A stretch of DNA of 64,000 nt from Ceratothoa steindachneri (taxonomy: Eukaryota; Arthropoda; Malacostraca; Isopoda; Cymothoidae): NCBI GenBank assembly GCA_963969495.1, contig OZ018317.1, positions 221,022,235-221,086,234 on the forward strand. The letters run 5' to 3'. The notes below the pieces were generated by a model. It did not search any database and was not told the DNA's origin. It was given only the letters and a program-made list of their open reading frames with translations. This document shows positions 54,895-64,000 of this stretch, in pieces. The number at the start of each line of letters is the position of its first letter. The stretch's first letter is position 1. The position numbers and the translations under genes were made by a program.

Positions 54895-57800
54895 TATACG
54901 CGTAGCAACTTAAAATATCGATTGCTACCTTGCACGGATGAAAACTTATAAAAACAATAGCTTCCTTACAAGGTAGTCAAATTGTTATATCAATAGCTAC
55001 TCTAAACGGGTGGCAACTTATATTAGCAATAAGTATATGACGCGGGGGCAAGTTATAATTGGAATAGCTACCTGAACCAGGAAGTAACTTATAATATCAA
55101 TAGCTATCTTACACGGGCCGCAACATAAAAATAGCAATAACTACCTTCCCCAGGTGGCAAGTTATAATATCACTAGCTAGCTTATAATGGCGGCTCCTTA
55201 AAAAAGGCTATTGCTACTTTGCACAAGTGGAAATTATAATAGGAATAGCTGCTTTACACTAGCGGCAAATTTTAACAACAAAGCTATCTTACAACTGTGA
55301 AACTTAGAATTGCAATATTTACTATATTGCTATAAGAGCAATAGGTACTACCAACGCTTAGCAAATTATAATAGCAATAGCTACCTTAAAGGGGGGGCAA
55401 CTTATAATGGCACTAGCTCCCTTACACCGCCTCTAACCTAAAATATGTAGCTCTAGATACATTACACAGGTAGGAAATTATATTAGCAATAAAGACCTTA
55501 CAAGGGTGGTAACTTATAATAGATATAAATACGTTACTCGGGCGGCAACCTATAATAACAATAACTACCTTACACGGATGCAACATATGATAGCAATTGA
55601 TGCCTTACGCGAATGGTATCTTATAATAGCTTCCTTACACGCGTGGCAACCAAAAATAGCAATAACTACCTTACAGGGTTGCCAATTATATTAGCTATAG
55701 CTTCTTTACACTGGTGTCAATTTATAATAATAATAGCTACCTTTCATTAGTTTCAGCTTGTAACAGCAATAGCTACCTTATACGGGCGCAACTTATAATA
55801 GCAAAAGCTATAATATCTAATAATAGCAATAGCTATAATTCACGGGCGGAAGATAATAATAGCAATAACTACATTACACGTGTGGCAAATTATACTAACA
55901 ATAGCTAAATTACACAGATGGGGCCTTATAAGAACAATAGCTACTTTACACGGTTGGCAACTTATAATAGCAATAGCGCTCTTACATGAGTAGCAAGTTA
56001 AAATTACAATAGATTCCTTAAACGGGTGGTAACTTATAATTACAAAAGCTAACCTACAAGCGTGGCAACATATATTAGCAATGGCTAACTTGCAAGGGTA
56101 AAAACTTATAATAGAAATTGCTTCATAACAGGGCAAACATATTAAAATAACAATAGCTACCTTACACATGTGGCAATATTTAATCGCAATAGCTACCTTA
56201 CATATCTTGCAATTTATAATTGCGATGGCATCCGTTATGCGTGTAGTCATTATATTAGAAATAGCTACCTTAAAAGACAGCAACCTATGATAACAATAGC
56301 TACCTTACACGGTTTACAAACTATAACAGCAATAGCTACCTTACAAATATGGCAACTTATAATAGCAATATCTACCTTATACGTTGGGCAATTTATAGTA
56401 GCAATTGGTACCTACACTTCAGGCAACCTATGATAGAATAGCTACGTTACACGGGCGGAAAATTATAAGGGCCATAGCTACCATCCACGGCATGAACTTA
56501 AAATAGCAATAGCTACATTACATGGGTGACAACTTAAAATAGCATAGATACCTTACATGGGTGGCATTCATAATACTAATAGCTTCCTTACCCCAGTAAA
56601 ATATTATAATAGCAATAAATAGCTTACGCGTTCAGCAATAGCTACTTTTCACTAACGACCACCTATAATAGTCGTAACTAACTTACCCAGGTGGTAACTT
56701 ATAATAGCAATAGCTACCTTACGAAGTAGACAACCTATAATAATAATATCTTTCCTACTTGGGTGGTAACTTTTAATAGCAATAGCTAGTTACAGAGTGG
56801 CAACCTATTATAGCAATATCTACCTTATACGACTTGCAACTTATAATAACAAATGCTATTATAAGTTGAAAACCTATAATAGGAATATGTACCTCTTACG
56901 CTGATAACCTATAGTAGCTATAGCTACCTTACAGGAGTGGCAGCCTATAATAGCAATAGATACTTTACATTGGCTACAACTTATAATATAAATAGCTATC
57001 TTACACTGCTGAAAACTTAAAATAGCAAGGCTACCCAAAATAGTTGGCAACTTATAACCTCAATAGCTACCTTGCACGGGTGGTAACTTAAATTAGTAAT
57101 AGATACCTTACTCGGGTGGAAAATCATAATAATACTGGCTAACTTGCACGGGCAGGAACATAAATTTGCAATAGCTAACTTACTCGGTGGCAACTTATAA
57201 TAGTAATAGCTTCCTTACACGCCTCGTATCTTTATAAAAGCAATAGCTATTATCACGTGAAGCAATCTAGAATAGCAATAGTTACCTTACACATGTACCA
57301 ACTTATAATAGCAATATCTATCTTAAATGTGTGGCAACTCATACAAGCAATCGCTACCTTACATGCCTGGCAACCTATGATAGCTTCCTTACACGCTTGA
57401 CAACAAATAATAGCATTAGCCATCTTACAGGCTGACAACTAATAATCGTAATAGCTACCTTAAAAGTGCGGCAACTTATATTATCAACACCTACCTTTCA
57501 TGGCTTACAAATTATAATAGCATTAGCCACCTTAAACGGGCGAAAACTGTTAATAGCAATAGCTACCTTACACGGATGACATCTTTGAATAGCAATAGCA
57601 ACCTTACACGCCAACAACTTATAATAACAATAACTACCTTACTCGATTGGATACTTATAATACCAATAGCTACCTTGCATGATAGGCAAATTATAATAGC
57701 ATAGTAACCCTATACGGGCCCAAACTTATAATAGAAATATCAAGTTACACGGTGGAAACCTATAATAACAATAGATAACTTACACGGATTTTCAAATTTA

Positions 57801-58985
57801 ATAGCAATAGCTACCTTACACGATAAAAACTTATAATAATAATAGTTACCCTACTCGGTCGGAAACTTATAATAGCATTCGTTACTTGAATGAGCGGCAA
57901 ATTATAATAGCATAGCAACCTTGCACAGGCTGAAACTTATAATAGCAATAGCTAGTTACACGATGGCAACTTATTATAGCAATAGCTACCTTACACGGGT
58001 CGCAACTTATAATATCAATAGCTAATTTACATGTGTGACAAAATATAACATAAATCTTCATTACACGGCTGGTAATTTATGTTTGCCCTAGCTATCTTGC
58101 ACATGTGGCAGCATATAATCGCAATAGCTACATTACCTGGGTGGTAACTTATAATAGCAATAGTTACCTTACATTGATGGCAACTGATAATAGCAATAGC
58201 TACCTTATACGGGTACAAAACAACCAATGAATATTAGCTATAGCTACCTTACATGAGTAGCACCCTATAATAGTAATAGATACCTCACAGGTGTGCCAAC
58301 TCATAAAAGCAATAGCTATCTTACACGAGTTGCATCTTGAAATACTAATAGCTTCCTTACACGGTTGCCAACTAACTGAAGCAAAGCTACTTTACACCTG
58401 TGGCAAACTACATTAGCAATAGTTGCCTTAGATCAGCGGCAACTTATAATTTCAATAGCTACCCTAAACCTGTAGCAACTTATAATATGGGATAGCTACC
58501 TTAAAAGGCTGTAACCTATTATAGCAATATCTCTTTTTCACCCTTAGTAAATTATGATAGCAATAGCTACCTTACAGGGGTGACAACTCTTACAATAACA
58601 TTAGCTACCTTACATGGGTAACCACCTATAATACCAATACCTACCTTACACGGGTGGCAAAATTTTAATAGCAATAGCTCCCTTATACGCTAAAAGCTTA
58701 TAATAGCATTAGTTACCTTACACGATTAGAAACTTATAATAGGAATAACTACCTTACACGGGGGGCAACCTATAATTCTAATAGCTTATTTATACAGAAG
58801 ACAACTTATAATACCAATATCTACCTTACAAGGATGTCAACCTATAATAGCAATAGCTATCTTGCACATATTGCAACTATAATAGCAATAGCATCCTTGC
58901 ATGGGTCTCAACCTAGATTAATATTAGCTACCTTACACGTGTGGCAACTTATGATAGCAATAGCTTACATGAACGGGTGGTAACA
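54895..58985 (+). repeat. 36-bp minisatellite, about 4.1 kb, roughly 110 units
   Basis: Consensus parts are TTATAATAGCAATAGCTA and CCTTACACGGGTGGCAAC, adding to 36 bp. Units differ from the consensus at many positions, with occasional 1-2 bp indels, but the period is held through the whole block. Because 36 is a multiple of three, short in-frame stretches appear on both strands (for example 55840-56283 minus), but stops are frequent and no long frame is kept. The array starts where a LINE fragment stops and ends at 58985 before a possible gag remnant. Confidence 0.95.
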
Positions 58986-58995
58986 TATCAATAAA

Positions 58996-59480
58996 TTATG
59001 AGGAATTCTCATTAGTAAAGAAGGACCAAATTTTTGCATTAGTTTAAGATCCTTTAAATGGTAAAGAGTTTGATGAAGATAGAGCGACAATTGCCCTAAT
59101 AATAAAAGCCGATAGCTTATGGGGGTCTTGCTCATCTGAGATTCAAACTTGTCTCTGCAAAATGTCCAATACAGAGGAAGATTATAAGACATGGTCCACC
59201 TCTTTAGTTGAACTTCTTTTTTTTAAAAAGGTAACATGGAAGACTTGGAAAAGAACGATCAGTATTCTTATCAGCAACGTATAAATTACTTATAAGAGCC
59301 AATAGACTAATACGAACACTAACTAGCCTGAAATCTGCTACTGGAAGAGGCAGGCTTCAGAAGTAATTATAGTACATATGATCATTGATCATCTTCAGTC
59401 TTTCCCCAAAATATTGCAGAGAATATGAATTGCCACTCGGCCAAGCGTTTTATTAAGTAAAAGCCACTTCAGTGCTAATC
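58996..59480 (+). pseudogene. Possible LTR-retrotransposon gag remnant
   Basis: On the plus strand: VKKDQIFALV, stop, DPLNGKEFDEDRATIALIIK, ADSLWGSCSSEIQTCL, YKTWSTSLVELLFF, then PEICYW and MIIDHLQSFPKILQRI. Spacing and wording recall Copia-type gag (UBN2-like) proteins, in which a short helical core is followed by a T.KEMWDxL-like block. No zinc knuckle, protease or LTR is seen. Weak identification. Confidence 0.3.
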
Positions 59481-59764
59481 GCACTACAGAAATAGGGAAT
59501 TAACACAATCTACTTTCACATATTCTTTAACATATTATGGAGTCGTGCAATATCGCCTTTCAGGTTGCAATCTCTCGGACTGTAATGAAATACAAATAAA
59601 AACGAAGTAAGACTCGGTGATTTCATCTCCCGCAGCTATTTTACAACAGCTCTTGAGGAGATTTTCGGGACTTTGGTTTGAGATATTTAAGGCAGTCTCA
59701 AATAACGGAACTATTACAAGCGAGCCTCACAACAAAGTCTGAAAGTGAAGAGATGAAAATAATG

Positions 59765-59804
59765 AACAACAATAATTTTTTTAAGGAAAAAAACTATTGT
59801 TGTT
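59765..59804. repeat. 18-bp stem inverted repeat
   Basis: AACAACAATAATTTTTTT, loop AAGG, then AAAAAAACTATTGTTGTT; one mismatch. Could form a hairpin in RNA or a cruciform. Confidence 0.8.
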
Positions 59805-59894
59805 AAGATCGACGACCGAGTTTAGGACAAATGCAGGAATACTTAGGACAACTGGTGACTCCTAATGAAATTAGTAGAAGAACAAATTAGGCTG

Positions 59895-59980
59895 GAGACC
59901 GGTAGGAAAACGTAGCTACTTTAATGGAAGCGAGACCGGTAAGAAAACGTGGCTACTTTAATGGAAGCGACACCGGCCGT
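59895..59980 (+). repeat. 37-bp direct repeat, two units
   Basis: GAGACCGGTAGGAAAACGTA / GAGACCGGTAAGAAAACGTG units start at 59895 and 59932 and differ at two positions; a third start (GACACCGG) follows at 59969. Confidence 0.85.
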
Positions 59981-60147
59981 TGTTCAGATAGAGTTCAATC
60001 TGACCATCGTTACGACTCCTAAGGTATGAGAGTGAAACTTGGAAACTGAGCATAGAAAAGTATGCAGTGTCTGAGTGAGGGCAATTCAAAAAGAAATAAA
60101 ACAATAACTGTTAGCAATAACTCACAGCTGCCATAAAGTAAATATAT

Positions 60148-60305
60148 TGATAAGAATAGTGGTTAGCGCGCTTGCCTGGCAATCGCTGGGTGGGCAGTTC
60201 GAATCTCCGTCCGGATTCTTTTTAAGCTGACCCGGTTTACTAGGGAGGTAACCGCCGAAAAGCAACATAGCTTGGGGGAGGACTGAAACCAAAAACTTTA
60301 ACTTT
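60148..60305 (+). repeat. tRNA-derived SINE
   Basis: AGTGGTTAGCGCGCTTGCC (A box) and GGCAGTTCGAATCTCC (B box), about 25 bp apart, form a typical SINE head. A unique body (GACCCGGTTTACTAGG...) follows, then an ACTTTAACTTTA tail near 60295. The 5' D-arm portion is shortened and T-arm pairing is poor, so it is not a working tRNA. Confidence 0.65.
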
Positions 60306-60569
60306 AATATACCTGCGCAAGTGACAAATATGGTGCATAGAATGAAAGTTGTAAAGAGGAGATGTGATGGACACTGCTAGAAGAAACGACAGGTAAAAGA
60401 AATCCGAAATTGGACACTTTTATTATACATAAAGAAGGATGAAATTTGCTCAACGGCAGGAGTGACGTGTCAGATGCGCGCCCCGGACGAAACGGGTTGA
60501 TAATACGTTATATATAATCTGGGGAGTTTTTTTTATAGGCCAGGGAGATATTGAGGTTGATAATCTAAC

Positions 60570-60650
60570 TCACGGATTGCATCAGTCCCGTAGCCAACCT
60601 GGTTGCACCACCTGATTACCAATGGAGAGTCCCGGGTTTGAAGCGGGTCA
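60570..60650 (+). repeat. Second possible SINE head
   Basis: GTAGCCAACCTGGTTGCACC as a possible A box and CCCGGGTTTGAAGCGG as a B-box-like element 35 bp later. The short ORF starting at 60638 is not supported as a gene. Confidence 0.35.
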
Positions 60651-63840
<3,190 letters not shown>

Positions 63841-63853
63841 CCTTGTGCACCTA

Positions 63854-63908
63854 TGACGTCACAGTCCAGTCACGACTTGCCTGCGAGGCTCCTCATTAGC
63901 CCCGCCCA
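63854..63908. promoter_or_regulatory. CRE-like and GC-box motifs at window edge
   Basis: A perfect TGACGTCA palindrome (63854-63861) and GCCCCGCCCA (63899-63908) lie in a local GC-rich patch within AT-rich DNA. These are classic activator-binding motifs, but the same patch could be the end of a transposon. Any transcription unit would lie beyond the window. Confidence 0.25.
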
Positions 63909-64000
63909 TTTTTGCGCATAGCCTAGCCAGAGAAGTGCCTTATGGCCATAAGCAAGCGTGTTTCTTTACATATATTTCCTTTTTTAATAGAACTTTTCTT

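Noticed and set aside
54895..58985. CRISPR-like array of short repeats
   Set aside because: Units are head-to-tail 36-mers with no non-repeated spacers, units vary throughout, and the window is eukaryotic. It is a minisatellite.
60148..60220. Functional tRNA gene
   Set aside because: A and B boxes are good, but the D-arm is shortened and the T stem does not pair; the adjoining body and tail fit a SINE.

Overview
This 64 kb window looks like intergenic, transposon-rich nuclear DNA from an invertebrate animal, most likely an arthropod and perhaps a crustacean. The reasons are eukaryotic: GT...AG introns, long TA microsatellites, kilobase tandem arrays, several non-LTR retrotransposon clades, and mariner, maT-like, Tc1-like, pogo-like and hAT-like DNA transposons. 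No rRNA gene, functional tRNA gene, operon or CRISPR array is visible. The lineage is an inference from the mix of element families, not from a marker gene. Almost every recognisable coding segment is a decayed transposase or reverse transcriptase.

Layout. 1-2.2 kb: 3' part of a non-LTR element (family N), split by a mariner element with clear inverted repeats and TA target duplication. 3.0-4.25 kb: LTR-like repeat. 5.0-5.5 kb: maT-like transposase remnant. 5.8-9.3 kb: second family N copy with 5'UTR, gag-like ORF1, endonuclease and part of the RT, internally deleted. 9.8-10.25 kb: C-terminal half of a maT-like transposase. 10.7-16.8 kb: a purine-rich GAGTGTGA-type array interrupted by three CR1/L2-like LINE fragments, all on the minus strand; the last runs to 19.05 kb. 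19.06-21.8 kb: pieces of a third LINE family (J) and a further purine array. 23.0 kb: (AT)n next to a perfect 34-bp palindrome. 28.1-29.2 kb: pogo-like non-autonomous element with a 381-bp hAT-like element nested in it. 30.4-32.5 kb: LTR-like repeat followed by a gag start, minus strand. 34.9-36.6 kb: an old CR1-like copy. 43.8-45.0 kb: a compact element with two LTRs, a primer-binding-site-like sequence and a 4-bp target duplication. 45.3-46.5 kb: Tc1-like transposase with a 218-bp intron, decayed. 47.2-49.3 kb: family J LINE. 49.6-50.0 kb: maT-like N-terminal half. 50.2-51.15 kb: the only candidate host-like gene, two exons with a 46-bp intron and a tandemly duplicated second exon. 51.5-54.9 kb: more family J pieces and tRNA-derived SINE-like sequence. 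54.9-59.0 kb: a 36-bp minisatellite of about 110 units. 59-64 kb: mostly unassigned AT-rich DNA with a possible gag remnant, SINE heads and a 111-bp (TA)n tract; CRE-like and GC-box motifs lie at the right edge.

The genes do not form a pathway. Nesting gives a partial order of events: mariner entered an existing family N LINE, the hAT-like element entered the pogo-like element, and CR1-like LINEs landed in or beside the purine array. The most useful items to follow up are the two-LTR compact element, the nested pogo/hAT pair, the 36-bp minisatellite, the purine-array/LINE association and the small spliced gene near 50.5 kb.
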